DNA from: Nocardioides sp. QY071 | GTDB lineage: Bacteria > Actinomycetota > Actinomycetes > Propionibacteriales > Nocardioidaceae | Length of the DNA: 64,000 nt | NCBI RefSeq assembly: GCF_029961765.1 | Contig: NZ_CP124681.1 | Coordinates: forward strand, 3,286,001 to 3,350,000 | Direction of reading: 5' to 3' | Part shown: positions 39,505 through 48,382 of the stretch, in pieces | How the letters are laid out: each line of letters opens with the position of its first letter | Position numbering within the stretch: the first letter of the stretch is position 1 | The notes under the pieces: model-generated | Seen by the model: the letters and a program-made list of their open reading frames with translations, nothing else | Told to the model about the DNA's origin: nothing | The model's database searches: none | Program-made: the position numbers and the translations under genes

Positions 39505-40461
39505 GTGCCTGCAGGTCCCCGCCCCGTCCCCCGACGGCTCGTCCTCCTCGGCGGGATCGGCGCAACGACGCTGGTGCTGACCGGATGCGACGCGATCGAC
39601 GACGTCCTCGGCTCGGGCGACGACCCGGGCGTGTCGGGCGCGGTGACGCCCACGGCGCCCGCGGCCGACGCCGACAGCACCCTCGTCGAGACCGTCCTGG
39701 CCGCCATCTCGACCACCGGCGCGCTGGCCGCGGCGACCGCGGACGCACTGCCCGGCCTCAAGGTCGCCGCCCGCCTCGCCCGGGTCCACGACGCCCACGC
39801 CGCCGAGCTCGGCGGCTCTGTCACCGCGACCGCATCGGAGGTCGCCGCGGACCGCCCGGCGGCACGCGCCGCCCTGGTCACCGCCGAGACCGCGCTGCGC
39901 GACCGGCTCGTCGGCGCTGCCCGCGAGGCGCACAGCGGCGGTCTCGCCCAGGTTCTGGCCTCGATGGCCGCCGCCCTCGCCCAGGTCCTCGTCGGCCCCG
40001 CCAGCCGGCCCCCCGCCACGCTGCCCGCCGCGGCCGGCGACCCCCCGCCCGCCGTCGAGGCCCTGCAGACCACGCTCGCCGCCGAGCACGCCGCCGTCTT
40101 CGTGTACGGCGTCCTCGGCGGCCAGACCTCGCAGTCCGGCTCCGCCGCGCTGTACGCCGCCCTCACCTCGGCGTACACGACCCACCGGACGCGCCGCGAC
40201 GACCTGATGGCCCGGCTGCGGGCCGCCGGCGCCGAGCCGGTCGCCGCCGAGCCGGGCTACGGCCTGCCGGCGGACCTCGGCACGCCCGCGGCGGTCACCG
40301 ACCGTGCCCGCGCGCTCGAGGAGTCAGCGACGCAGACCTACGCCTACCTCGTCGCCAGCACGACCGGCGAGGCACGCGCCTGGGCTGTCGACGCGCTCGT
40401 CGACGCCGCGGTGCGCAGCACCGCCTTCGGTGGCCGGCCGGACCGGCTGCCCGGCCTCTGA
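39505..40461 (+). CDS. DUF4439 ferritin-like lipoprotein
   Basis: 318 residues from GTG 39505. An N-terminal signal with PRRLVLLGG and lipobox LVLTGC (Cys about 28) predicts a surface lipoprotein. Residues about 60-175 are an Ala-rich helical region, and about 185-310 form a ferritin-like four-helix bundle with [13 protein letters not shown] and [11 protein letters not shown]. Function unknown. A DUF4439 gene between proS and rimP is the conserved actinobacterial arrangement. Confidence 0.85.
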   Translation: MPAGPRPVPRRLVLLGGIGATTLVLTGCDAIDDVLGSGDDPGVSGAVTPTAPAADADSTLVETVLAAISTTGALAAATADALPGLKVAARLARVHDAHAAELGGSVTATASEVAADRPAARAALVTAETALRDRLVGAAREAHSGGLAQVLASMAAALAQVLVGPASRPPATLPAAAGDPPPAVEALQTTLAAEHAAVFVYGVLGGQTSQSGSAALYAALTSAYTTHRTRRDDLMARLRAAGAEPVAAEPGYGLPADLGTPAAVTDRARALEESATQTYAYLVASTTGEARAWAVDALVDAAVRSTAFGGRPDRLPGL

Positions 40462-40479
40462 ACGCCCCAAAAACGCCAC

Positions 40480-40544
40480 CGGTTCGCGACCTCCGACATC
40501 CGGGGAACTCCCGAGACGTCCCCCGAAGCCGGGGTCGCGAACCG
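40480..40544. repeat. Inverted repeat in gap between convergent genes
   Basis: CGGTTCGCGACC (40480-40491) is repeated inverted at 40533-40544, with weaker pairing continuing inward through C/G runs. It lies 18 bases past the DUF4439 stop. The remaining 160 bases to the HAD gene hold nothing I can assign, and the base composition there is less G/C-rich than its surroundings. Confidence 0.7.
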
Positions 40545-40709
40545 ATGGTGACCGGGGACAACGGTCATCAGGCGACCGGGAGAGGTGGGGCTCACCGTCC
40601 GCCGTGTGCACAATCATGCAACAGAACGCGTCCGAGGGCCCGCGGTTGCGATCCTCATAAATGTGCACTGCACAAACCTGCAGATGAGGGAACCCTCACC
40701 TGAGTCCGA

Positions 40710-41420
40710 TCAGCGCCAGGGAGCGAGCAGTCCGGGCAGCTCGGAGAGGCGGTGCGCGACGGCGTCGGGCTCGCCCTCGGTGTGGCCCACCTGGTCGGCC
40801 GGGATGGTGCTGTGCGGGACGTGCACGGCCCGCATCCCCGCGTTCTGCGCGCCCCAGACGTCGTCGAAGAGCCGGTCGCCGACGTACACACAGGCGGCGG
40901 GGTCGGTCACGCCGACGGCGTCCATGGCCGCGCGGAAGGCCTCGGGCGAGGGCTTCGTCCACGGGACCTCGCTCGTGTAGACGTCGCCGTCGAGGAGGTC
41001 GAGGACGCCGTCGCGCTCGAAGTACCCGCGGTGCCAGGCGCGCGGCCAGATCGTGTTGGACAGGACGCCGACCTTGATCCCCTCGCTGCGCAGCCACCGC
41101 CACAGCGGGCCGACCTCGGGGTCAGTGAGGGTGTGCGGCTCCCAGAACGCGTAGTAGGCGTCGAGCAGGTCCGGGTCGTGGTCGAGGCCGGCCGCGTCGA
41201 ACAGGTCGCCGATGGTGGCGCTGCGCTGGTGGTCGCGGCTGCGGCCCCAGACCACGCTGCCGGCCTCGTGCAGGCGGACGGCGTGCGCGTGGTGGTCGTC
41301 GGACGTGTCCGGCGTTGTTCGCACGGCCTGCGCGAGGGCGAGCGACTCCGCGTGGAAGTCGATGTCGTGCCAGGCGGTCAGCGTGCCGCCCCAGTCGAAG
41401 ATGACCGCGTCGACCGCCAC
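40710..41420 (-). CDS. HAD-family hydrolase
   Basis: Mg-dependent phosphatase-type enzyme, 236 residues from GTG 41420. Motif I is FDWGGTLT (about 8-15): the second Asp of the usual DxD is replaced by Gly, as in the DWGGT subgroup. Motif II is VLSNT, motif III KPSPEAF and motif IV VGDRLFDD. The cap lies at about 20-90. Five bases after proS stop, so likely cotranscribed. Substrate unknown. Confidence 0.88.
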   Translation of the reverse strand: MAVDAVIFDWGGTLTAWHDIDFHAESLALAQAVRTTPDTSDDHHAHAVRLHEAGSVVWGRSRDHQRSATIGDLFDAAGLDHDPDLLDAYYAFWEPHTLTDPEVGPLWRWLRSEGIKVGVLSNTIWPRAWHRGYFERDGVLDLLDGDVYTSEVPWTKPSPEAFRAAMDAVGVTDPAACVYVGDRLFDDVWGAQNAGMRAVHVPHSTIPADQVGHTEGEPDAVAHRLSELPGLLAPWR

Positions 41421-41425
41421 CGGGA

Positions 41426-43198
41426 TCAGCCCCGGACGATCGCCGTCAGCGCGGCGACGGCGTCGCCGAGGGCGACCTCCTGCCGCTCCCCGCTGCGCCG
41501 GTCCTTGATCTCGATGACCTTGTTGTCGGGATCGGCCACGCCGCGCCCGACGGTGACGATGGTCGGTACGCCGATCAGCTCGGCGTCCTTGAACTTCACC
41601 CCGGGGCTGATCTTGCCGGCGCGGTCGTCGTAGATGACGTCGAGGCCGGCGGCGGTGAGCCCCGCGACGAGCTCGTCCGCCGCGGCGAACACGGCCTCGT
41701 CCTTGCCGGCAGCGACGACGTGGACGTCGGCGGGCGCGACGTGGCGCGGCCAACACAGGCCGATCTCGTCGAGGGTGTCCTCGGCGATCGCGGCCACCGC
41801 GCGCGTGACGCCGATGCCGTAGGAGCCCATCGTGACGGTGACCAGCTTGCCGTTCTCGTCGAGCACCTTGAGGTCGAGCGCGTCGGCGTACTTGCGGCCG
41901 AGCTGGAAGACGTGGCCCATCTCGATGCCGCGGGCGGTCTCGAGCGTGCCCTCGGTGCAGTTGGGGCAGGCGTCGCCGTCGCGGACCTCGGCGGCCTCGA
42001 TGGTGCCGTCAGCGGTGAAGTCGCGGCCGGCCACGAGGTCGATGACGTGGGAGCCGTGGACGTCGGCGCCGGTCACCCAGCGGGTGCCGTCGGCGACCCG
42101 GGGGTCGAGGAGGAAGCGGATACCGGACTTGCTCTCCTCGCCGAGCGCTCCGGGCCCGATGTAGCCCTTGACCAGCGCGGGGTGCTTGGCGAACTCGGCC
42201 TCGTCCATGGGCTCGACCTCGATCGGCTCGAGCTGGCCCTCGAGCCGCTTCTGGTCGACCTCACGGTCGCCGGGCAGGCCGATGGCGAGGGGCTCGCGGG
42301 TACCGTCGGGGTGCTTCAGCACGACGACGACGTTCTTGAGCGTGTCACCGGCCACCCACGGACGGTCCTCGCGGGGATAGGCCGCGTTGAGGTGGGCGAC
42401 CAGCGTGTCGATGGTCGGGGTGTCGGGGGTCGGCTCGGCGTGGGCAGCCGGCAGTGCGTCGTACGACGTGGGCGCGGGCGGGCGGACCTGCACGGCCTCG
42501 ACGTTGGCGGCGTAGTCGCAGTGGGTGCAGCGGACGTAGGTGTCCTCGCCGACCTCGGCCTTGGCGAGGAACTCCTCCGACTTCGAGCCGCCCATCGCGC
42601 CGGCGGTGGCCTTGACGATGGCGTAGTCGAAGCCGAGCCGGTCGAAGATCCGGACGTAGGCGTCGCGGTGGTTCTGGTAGGACACCTCGAGGCCCGCGTC
42701 GCTGACGTCGAAGGAGTAGGAGTCCTTCATCGTGAACTCGCGCCCACGCAGCAGGCCTGCGCGGGGCCGCGCCTCGTCGCGGTACTTGGTCTGGATCTGG
42801 TAGAGGCTCAGCGGCAGGTCCTTGTAGGAGCTGTACATGTCCTTGACGAGGAGGGTGAACATCTCCTCGTGCGTGGGACCGAGGAGGTAGTCGGCGTCCT
42901 TGCGGTCCTTGAGCCGGAAGATGCCCTCGCCGTACTCGGTCCAGCGGTTGGTCGCCTCGTAGGGCTCGCGCGGCAGCAGCGCGGGGAAGGACACCTCCTG
43001 CGCGCCGATCCCGTTCATCTCGTCGCGGATGATGCCCTCGATCTTGCGCAGCACGGCCAGGCCCAGCGGCAGCCAGGTGTAGATGCCCGGCGCGGCGCGG
43101 CGGATGTAGCCGGCGCGCACGAGCAGCCGGTGGCTCGGGACCTCCGCGTCCGAGGGGTCCTCGCGCAGGGTCCGAACGAACAGGGTCGACATCCGCAT
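41426..43198 (-). CDS. proS: Prolyl-tRNA synthetase
   Basis: Class II synthetase charging tRNA-Pro, bacterial-type with editing insertion. 590 residues from ATG 43198 (a second ATG at 43192 is nearly as good). Motif 1 region [11 protein letters not shown], motif 2 [20 protein letters not shown] (about 135-155 region), the INS editing domain (about 225-400) with YAAN and GDRE segments, motif 3 GIGVTR, and a C-terminal anticodon-binding domain. The upstream gap carries repeat copy B. Confidence 0.97.
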   Translation of the reverse strand: MRMSTLFVRTLREDPSDAEVPSHRLLVRAGYIRRAAPGIYTWLPLGLAVLRKIEGIIRDEMNGIGAQEVSFPALLPREPYEATNRWTEYGEGIFRLKDRKDADYLLGPTHEEMFTLLVKDMYSSYKDLPLSLYQIQTKYRDEARPRAGLLRGREFTMKDSYSFDVSDAGLEVSYQNHRDAYVRIFDRLGFDYAIVKATAGAMGGSKSEEFLAKAEVGEDTYVRCTHCDYAANVEAVQVRPPAPTSYDALPAAHAEPTPDTPTIDTLVAHLNAAYPREDRPWVAGDTLKNVVVVLKHPDGTREPLAIGLPGDREVDQKRLEGQLEPIEVEPMDEAEFAKHPALVKGYIGPGALGEESKSGIRFLLDPRVADGTRWVTGADVHGSHVIDLVAGRDFTADGTIEAAEVRDGDACPNCTEGTLETARGIEMGHVFQLGRKYADALDLKVLDENGKLVTVTMGSYGIGVTRAVAAIAEDTLDEIGLCWPRHVAPADVHVVAAGKDEAVFAAADELVAGLTAAGLDVIYDDRAGKISPGVKFKDAELIGVPTIVTVGRGVADPDNKVIEIKDRRSGERQEVALGDAVAALTAIVRG

Positions 43199-43248
43199 CA
43201 GCACGGGCCGAAGCCTACGGCCGGGCCCCGTGGCGCAGCGAACCAGTA

Positions 43249-43411
43249 AGAGGTTCCGCCAATAGGTGGCGTCGTCGCGAGCGTCGCGAGGCGCGTGCGC
43301 TGACAAGGCGGCGGAGCGAAGTCGTGCTTGTCCGCCCAACGAGCGACGCCAACGCCGTCAGCGTACGTGGATCGCGGCGCGCAGCAGGCGGCACCTATTG
43401 GCGGAACCTCT
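43249..43411. repeat. Long inverted-repeat element, copy B (52-nt core shared with 17231-17282)
   Basis: Outer 20 bases (43249-43268 and 43392-43411) are perfect inverted repeats; pairing continues imperfectly inward to the core at 43305-43356. That core on the minus strand matches 17231-17282 at 44 of 52 positions. The outer arms differ from those of copy A. Located between proS and the DoxX-like gene, both on the minus strand; no gene is in the 218-base gap. Confidence 0.85.
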
Positions 43412-43416
43412 AACGC

Positions 43417-43785
43417 TCAGGCCGCGCGTGCCGCCTTCAGCATCGCGCGGATCATCGGCACCTGGAGCGGCAGCCGGGCCAGCGTGCCGGCCTTGAGCAC
43501 CGCGTTGTCGCCGCGCTGGGCGTCGAGCGCCATCTTCACGTTCCCCGGGAGCACGCCGGCCAACAGCGCCGCGCCGGCGTACGCCGCCACCCGGCGGGTG
43601 CGCGGGTGCAGCATGCCGGCGGCGCAGGCCAGCTCGGCGACACCGCTCCACGTCACCCACGGCCGTGGGCCGCCGGGCAGCTGCTCGGGAACCAACGGCT
43701 CGAACACCTGCGGGCGGACGAGGTGCACGACGCCGCTGGCGACGAAGGCTCCGGTGACGGCCTTGGCCGTGAGGGGGACGGTCAT
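43417..43785 (-). CDS. DoxX-like membrane protein
   Basis: 122 residues from ATG 43785, with four hydrophobic helices and the DoxX-like pattern SGVVHLVRPQVFEPLVP (about 17-33), WVTWSGVAELACAAGML and GNVKMALD. Small quinone- or redox-related membrane proteins belong to this family, but the function of most is unproven. It lies 24 bases after the FAD oxidoreductase stop, so it is probably cotranscribed and under the same TetR control. Confidence 0.82.
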   Translation of the reverse strand: MTVPLTAKAVTGAFVASGVVHLVRPQVFEPLVPEQLPGGPRPWVTWSGVAELACAAGMLHPRTRRVAAYAGAALLAGVLPGNVKMALDAQRGDNAVLKAGTLARLPLQVPMIRAMLKAARAA

Positions 43786-43809
43786 GTCCCCACTCTGTCA
43801 GCCGACCTG

Positions 43810-45558
43810 TCAGCCGAGGTCGAGCAGGTTGCGCCGGCCGAGCTTGTAGAGCACCTTGTCGGCCTGCTTGAGCAGGGCGAACTCGGGCGGGTCGTAGAGC
43901 GTGAAGGTCTTGGCCCGCGCCGCCGGCGAATCGGCCTCGTCGAGGAGCGCGTTGACGGCGTGCCGGGCCGACTCGTTGGCCCCCTCCATCGTGGCCAGGT
44001 CGATGTCGGTCTGCACGAAGTCGCCGCTGAGCAGCAGGTTGGGGATCCGGGTGCGGGCGGTCGGCCGGCTGGACCAGGAGTCGACGGTGTTGACCAGCAG
44101 CGGCGTCTCGTTGGTGTTGCGGCCGGCCGCGGCGTTCCACTGGACGCCGGGGTCGAGGAACCACGAATGGATGATCCCCTCGGGCAGCAGGTCGCCGGCG
44201 GTGTGGTGGTCGCGGATCTGGGCGAGCACCTCGTCGGCGATCTCCTGGCGGGTGCACTCCTTGGCCGGCTTGCCGTACAGGATCCCGGGCGCGTCCCAGT
44301 TGGAGACGTCGACGGAGAGGATGTCGACCACCTCCCCGTCGCCGTAGTCGCGGGAGACCACGCGGTCCGCCCAGAACTGGCCCTGGGTCAGCGCGGTGAG
44401 CGCCCACGGAGAGTCGATGAAGGTGATGTGCCCCTTGGTGATCGGCACCGGTGCGCGCAGGAAGAACTGGATGCCCACCATCCAGTCGGTCTTGAGCGCC
44501 GAGAGCCGCTGCAGGCCGGGGTCGAGGGCGAGGACGTCCGGAGTCAGGGTCGGGACCACCCGCTCGACCGGCATCGCGCTGACGAACCAGTCCGCCTCGA
44601 CGCGGCTCGTCGCGCCGGCGGCGTCGGCGAGGACGGCAGCGGTGATCCGCCCGCCTGCGGTCTCGTAGCGGACCAGCCCCTGGCCGGCGACGAAGCGGAC
44701 GCCGCGCCCGCGCAGGTAGGTCAGCCACGGGTCGATCCAGGCCTCGTTGGTCGGCAGGTCGAGCACCCGGTCGAGCGCGCCGTCGTTGCCCCGACCCATC
44801 ATGTTGTAGACGAAGGCCTCGCCCATGTTGCCGATGGTGCGGGTGCTGGCGATGGTCTCCTTGGCCGCGACCAGGTTGCGGGTGAGGCCGGCGGCGAGGA
44901 TCTTCTGGTACGGCGTGGACCGCTTCGCCGCGCCGACGAAGTCCCACCAGCTGACCTTCTCCCACTGCCCGAGCCGGCGCTCGTCGCAGCTGGTGAGGAA
45001 GACGAGCAGCCGCTCGACGAAGTAGGTGAGCTCGTGCGGAGGTACGGCGGAACCGCCGAGCGTGTCGCGCAGGAACCGGCGCAGGCCGTCGACCGTGAGG
45101 ACCTGCTGCGGGTCCGGCCCGATGCCGAACACGAAGGCGTCGGCGTGGTCGCCGGAGCGCAGGAACTTGCCGCCACTGGCGGCGACCAGGTTGTCGCCGA
45201 CGGTCCCGTTCCCGAACGGGATCCGTCGCATCGTCTCCGGGACGTGGTGGTAGAAGCCGGGGAAGAAGCGGAAGCCGTGCTCGCCCGGCAGGTCGGCGCG
45301 ACCACCCGCGGCGGTGCCGGCGACCGGGATGCTGCGGGCCTTGCCGCCCCAGGCGGACGGCTCGAAGACGGTCACCTCGAAGCCCCGCTCGACGAGCTCG
45401 TGCGCGGCGGTCAGTCCGGCCATGCCGCCACCGAGGACGGCGACCCGCTTGCCGGGAGTGGCGGCGAACGCCGGGGCCAGCCCGGTGCCGGCGAGGACCG
45501 CGCCGGCGCCGACGGCACCGGCGGACGTGAGCAAGGTACGACGGTCCAGCTGCGCCAT
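43810..45558 (-). CDS. Tat-exported FAD-dependent amine oxidase/desaturase-type flavoprotein
   Basis: 582 residues from ATG 45558. Tat signal LDRRTLLTSAGAVGAGAV with cleavage near AFAA (about 32-33), so it acts outside the cytoplasm. The FAD dinucleotide motif is VAVLGGGMAGLTAAHEL (about 39-55). The C-terminal FAD segment is LLLSGDFVQTDIDLATMEGANESARHA (core about 510-535). It resembles hydroxysqualene dehydroxylase/phytoene desaturase-like flavoproteins. Substrate unknown. It follows a promoter with a TetR-type operator and precedes a DoxX-like membrane gene. Confidence 0.87.
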   Translation of the reverse strand: MAQLDRRTLLTSAGAVGAGAVLAGTGLAPAFAATPGKRVAVLGGGMAGLTAAHELVERGFEVTVFEPSAWGGKARSIPVAGTAAGGRADLPGEHGFRFFPGFYHHVPETMRRIPFGNGTVGDNLVAASGGKFLRSGDHADAFVFGIGPDPQQVLTVDGLRRFLRDTLGGSAVPPHELTYFVERLLVFLTSCDERRLGQWEKVSWWDFVGAAKRSTPYQKILAAGLTRNLVAAKETIASTRTIGNMGEAFVYNMMGRGNDGALDRVLDLPTNEAWIDPWLTYLRGRGVRFVAGQGLVRYETAGGRITAAVLADAAGATSRVEADWFVSAMPVERVVPTLTPDVLALDPGLQRLSALKTDWMVGIQFFLRAPVPITKGHITFIDSPWALTALTQGQFWADRVVSRDYGDGEVVDILSVDVSNWDAPGILYGKPAKECTRQEIADEVLAQIRDHHTAGDLLPEGIIHSWFLDPGVQWNAAAGRNTNETPLLVNTVDSWSSRPTARTRIPNLLLSGDFVQTDIDLATMEGANESARHAVNALLDEADSPAARAKTFTLYDPPEFALLKQADKVLYKLGRRNLLDLG

Positions 45559-45580
45559 CGGCGATCACCCCATGATCTCC

Positions 45581-45600
45581 AACCGACACTGGTGTCGGTT
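45581..45600. promoter_or_regulatory. TetR operator, site 1
   Basis: AACCGAC-6 bp-GTCGGTT, a near-perfect 20-bp palindrome just downstream of the predicted transcription start of the flavoprotein gene. The same half-sites and spacing recur at 45658-45677. The adjacent regulator is TetR-family. Confidence 0.75.
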
Positions 45601-45614
45601 AGTCGTTGACAGCG

Positions 45615-45644
45615 AGTATCGTGACCTGAACCACATCCGGTCAA
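45615..45644 (-). promoter_or_regulatory. Promoter of the FAD oxidoreductase gene
   Basis: Minus-strand TTGACC (45644-45639) and GATACT (45620-45615) separated by 18 bases, a fair sigma-70-type promoter. Predicted start near 45608 places operator site 1 immediately downstream, suited to repression. Confidence 0.5.
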
Positions 45645-45657
45645 GAGAGACGCCCGC

Positions 45658-45677
45658 AACCGACGTTCCTGTCGGTC
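45658..45677. promoter_or_regulatory. TetR operator, site 2
   Basis: AACCGAC-6 bp-GTCGGTC, matching site 1 in both half-sites and spacing. It lies 25 bases before the tetR start codon, in position to control the regulator's own expression. Confidence 0.7.
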
Positions 45678-45702
45678 CGGGCGACCGCAGCGAGGAGGCG
45701 TC

Positions 45703-46329
45703 GTGAGCACCACCGAGGGCCTCCGCCGGCGGCTCAGCGCATCGGCTCGCCGCGAGCGGATCGAGGCCGCGGCGGTCGAGGTGTTCGCCGCCCGTGGGTA
45801 CGACGCCGCGTCGGTCGGCGAGATCGCGGGTGCTGCCGGCGTCAGCAGGACCGTGCTCTACGACCACTTCCGCTCCAAGCGCGACCTCTACCTCCACGTC
45901 CTGGACACCCAGAACGCCGCCATGCTGGCCGAGGTGGGTGCCGGCATCACCGGGGCGGGGGCGGGCCGGGACCGGATGCGGGCGACCGTGGCGGCGTACC
46001 TCTCCTTCGCGCGGCAGCGTCCCGCCGCCCGCCGGATCCTGGTCGACCCGATCCCGACCGGCGACCCCGAGCTGGACCGGGCGCTGCGGACCTTCCGCAC
46101 CGCCCGCACCCAGGCGGTCGCCACCATGCTCGGACCCGACCTCGACCGCGCGGGCCTCCCCCACGGCTCGACCGCGGCCGAGGTGGTCGTCGAGCTGCTC
46201 ATCACCGGCGTCGACGGCGTCGCCCGCTGGTGGCAGGAGCACCCGGCGGCGAGCCTGGACGAGGTGACCGACGTCGCCGCGCGACTCCTGTGGGCCGGGG
46301 TGCCCCACCTCGGCGAGGTCAGAACATGA
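45703..46329 (+). CDS. TetR-family repressor
   Basis: 208 residues from GTG 45703, ten bases after GGAGG-like sequence (CGAGGAGGCG). N-terminal helix-turn-helix: VGEIAGAAGVSRTVLYDHF (about 32-50). The all-helical C-terminal ligand domain is not diagnostic. Two identical-type palindromes flank the divergent promoter region, so it most likely represses itself and the Tat flavoprotein/DoxX operon. Ligand unknown. Its 3' end overlaps the convergent GNAT gene by 11 bases. Confidence 0.92.
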   Translation: MSTTEGLRRRLSASARRERIEAAAVEVFAARGYDAASVGEIAGAAGVSRTVLYDHFRSKRDLYLHVLDTQNAAMLAEVGAGITGAGAGRDRMRATVAAYLSFARQRPAARRILVDPIPTGDPELDRALRTFRTARTQAVATMLGPDLDRAGLPHGSTAAEVVVELLITGVDGVARWWQEHPAASLDEVTDVAARLLWAGVPHLGEVRT

Positions 46330-47164
46330 CGGTCGCGAAGCGCGCGGTCTCGGTGAACCCGACCCGCTCGTAGGCCTTGCGGGCCGCGTGGTTCCAGTCG
46401 TTGACGTAGAGCGACACCGAGGGCGCGATGCGGGCCCGCACGTGCCGCACGACCGCGGCCATCCCGGCCGTGGCGATCCCCTCGCCGCGCCGGTGCGGTG
46501 GCACCCACACCCCCTGGATCTGGGCGGCGTCCGGGGTCGCACAGGCCACCTCGGCCTTGAAGACCAGCTCGTCGCCGTCGTACCGAACGAAGGACCAGGC
46601 CCGGCTGACCAGCTGGGCCACCCGGGCACGGTAGAGGTCGCCTCCCCCGCCGAGCTCGGGCGAGACCCCGACCTCCTCGGTGTACATCGCCACGCACGCC
46701 GGGTAGAGCGTGGGGACGTCCTCGGGCGTGCCGTGTCGCACCCCGTGGTCGGGCGCGACCAGTGGTTCGGCGTCGATGACGAGGTGGCGCTGGTCCCAAC
46801 GAACGTCGCGCGGCTGCCCCCACTCCCGGCCGACGTGGCCCCAGAACGCGCGGACGGCGTCCTGCGGCCCCACGATCGTCGAGGCGGTACGACGCCGGGC
46901 CAGCGCACGTCCCGCGAACACCTCCGCGTCCTCGGGCGTGGCCTGCACCGGCACCAGGTTGGCGGCGACGTGGCACGCCGCGACCAGGTGACCGCCGTCG
47001 AACCGGCCCCACATCTCACCCCCGAGCCAGCGCGGCTCGAGGTTCGTGGTGTGGGCGCGGTGGATCGCGAACACGTTGACCACGGGGTCGCGGCCGGCGA
47101 GGGCCACGAAGGCGGGAAGGTCTGCCTGCGCGAGGACGCGCACGCCGTGCCGGGTGGTCAACAC
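46319..47164 (-). CDS. GNAT acetyltransferase with DUF4081 N-terminal domain
   Basis: 281 residues from GTG 47164. Residues 1-about 125 are a DUF4081 module (VFAIHRAHTTNLEPRWLGG); about 130-281 is a GNAT domain with acetyl-CoA loop VWVPPHRRGEGIATAGM (about 218-234) and a C-terminal NDWNHAARKAYERVGF. A homologue lies next to ispG in mycobacteria (Rv2867c), the same arrangement as here. Acetyl acceptor unknown. Confidence 0.9.
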   Translation of the reverse strand: MLTTRHGVRVLAQADLPAFVALAGRDPVVNVFAIHRAHTTNLEPRWLGGEMWGRFDGGHLVAACHVAANLVPVQATPEDAEVFAGRALARRRTASTIVGPQDAVRAFWGHVGREWGQPRDVRWDQRHLVIDAEPLVAPDHGVRHGTPEDVPTLYPACVAMYTEEVGVSPELGGGGDLYRARVAQLVSRAWSFVRYDGDELVFKAEVACATPDAAQIQGVWVPPHRRGEGIATAGMAAVVRHVRARIAPSVSLYVNDWNHAARKAYERVGFTETARFATVMF

Positions 47165-47199
47165 GCGACCACACTAGTGGCGATGGGGCACCCAGGTCC

Positions 47200-48351
47200 T
47201 CAGGAGACCGAGACCGTGGCCTCCGCGCCCTCGACCGGCTCCATCGACTCGGCGATCTTCATCGCCTCCTCGATCAGGGTCTCGACGATCTCGGCCTCGG
47301 GGACGGTCTTGATGACCTCGCCCTTGACGAAGATCTGGCCCTTGCCGTTGCCGGAGGCGACGCCGAGGTCGGCCTCGCGCGCCTCGCCCGGGCCGTTGAC
47401 GACACAGCCCATGACCGCGACGCGGAGCGGGACCTCGAGCCCGTCGAGGCCGGCCGTGACCCGCTCGGCGAGCGTGTAGACGTCGACCTGGGCCCGGCCG
47501 CAGGACGGGCAGGAGACGATCTCGAGCTTGCGTGGGCGCAGGTTGAGCGACTGCAGGATCTGGATGCCGACCTTGACCTCCTCGACCGGCGGCGCCGAGA
47601 GCGAGACCCGGATCGTGTCGCCGATCCCGCGCGAGAGCAGCGCACCGAAGGCAGTGGCGGACTTGATCGTGCCCTGGAACGCGGGGCCGGCCTCGGTGAC
47701 GCCGAGGTGCAGCGGCCAGTCGCCCTGCTCGGCGAGCAGCTCGTAGGCACGGACCATCACGACCGGGTCATTGTGCTTGACCGAGATCTTGAAGTCGCGG
47801 AAGCCGTGCTCCTCGAACAGGCTCGCCTCCCATACGGCGGACTCGACGAGCGCCTCCGGGGTGGCCTTGCCGTACTTCTCCAGCAGCCGCTTGTCGAGCG
47901 AGCCGGCGTTGACGCCGATCCGGATCGAGGTGCCGTGCTCCTGGGCCGCCTTCGCGATCTCCTTGACCTGGTCGTCGAACTTCTTGATGTTGCCCGGGTT
48001 GACCCGGACGGCGGCGCAGCCGGCCTCGATCGCCGCGAAGACGTACTTCGGCTGGAAGTGGATGTCGGCGATCACCGGGATCTGGCTGTGCTTCGCGATC
48101 TCCGGCAGTGCGTCGGCGTCGTCCTGGCTCGGGCAGGCCACGCGGACGATGTCGCAGCCCGCGGCGGTCAACTCGGCGATCTGCTGGAGCGTGGTGTTGA
48201 CGTCGGAGGTGAGCGTCGTGGTCATCGACTGCACCGAGATCGGGTGGTCGCTGCCGACCCCGACCTTGCCGACCCGGATCTGGCGGGTCCGGCGGCGGGG
48301 AGCGAGCACCGGCGGGGGCGCCTCGGGCATGCCCAGGCTGATGGACGTCAT
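47200..48351 (-). CDS. ispG: 4-hydroxy-3-methylbut-2-enyl-diphosphate synthase
   Basis: Penultimate step of the MEP isoprenoid pathway; a [4Fe-4S] enzyme. 383 residues from ATG 48351. N-terminal TIM barrel: [15 protein letters not shown] (about 32-46), [10 protein letters not shown]-terminal Fe-S domain: [11 protein letters not shown] and [11 protein letters not shown] carry the three cluster cysteines. Lies downstream of rip1 and dxr (31-base gap), the conserved actinobacterial dxr-rip1-ispG order, so two MEP genes flank the protease. Confidence 0.96.
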   Translation of the reverse strand: MTSISLGMPEAPPPVLAPRRRTRQIRVGKVGVGSDHPISVQSMTTTLTSDVNTTLQQIAELTAAGCDIVRVACPSQDDADALPEIAKHSQIPVIADIHFQPKYVFAAIEAGCAAVRVNPGNIKKFDDQVKEIAKAAQEHGTSIRIGVNAGSLDKRLLEKYGKATPEALVESAVWEASLFEEHGFRDFKISVKHNDPVVMVRAYELLAEQGDWPLHLGVTEAGPAFQGTIKSATAFGALLSRGIGDTIRVSLSAPPVEEVKVGIQILQSLNLRPRKLEIVSCPSCGRAQVDVYTLAERVTAGLDGLEVPLRVAVMGCVVNGPGEAREADLGVASGNGKGQIFVKGEVIKTVPEAEIVETLIEEAMKIAESMEPVEGAEATVSVS

Positions 48352-48382
48352 GGCGTCAAGACTACTTTCCGCAGCGGGTGGA

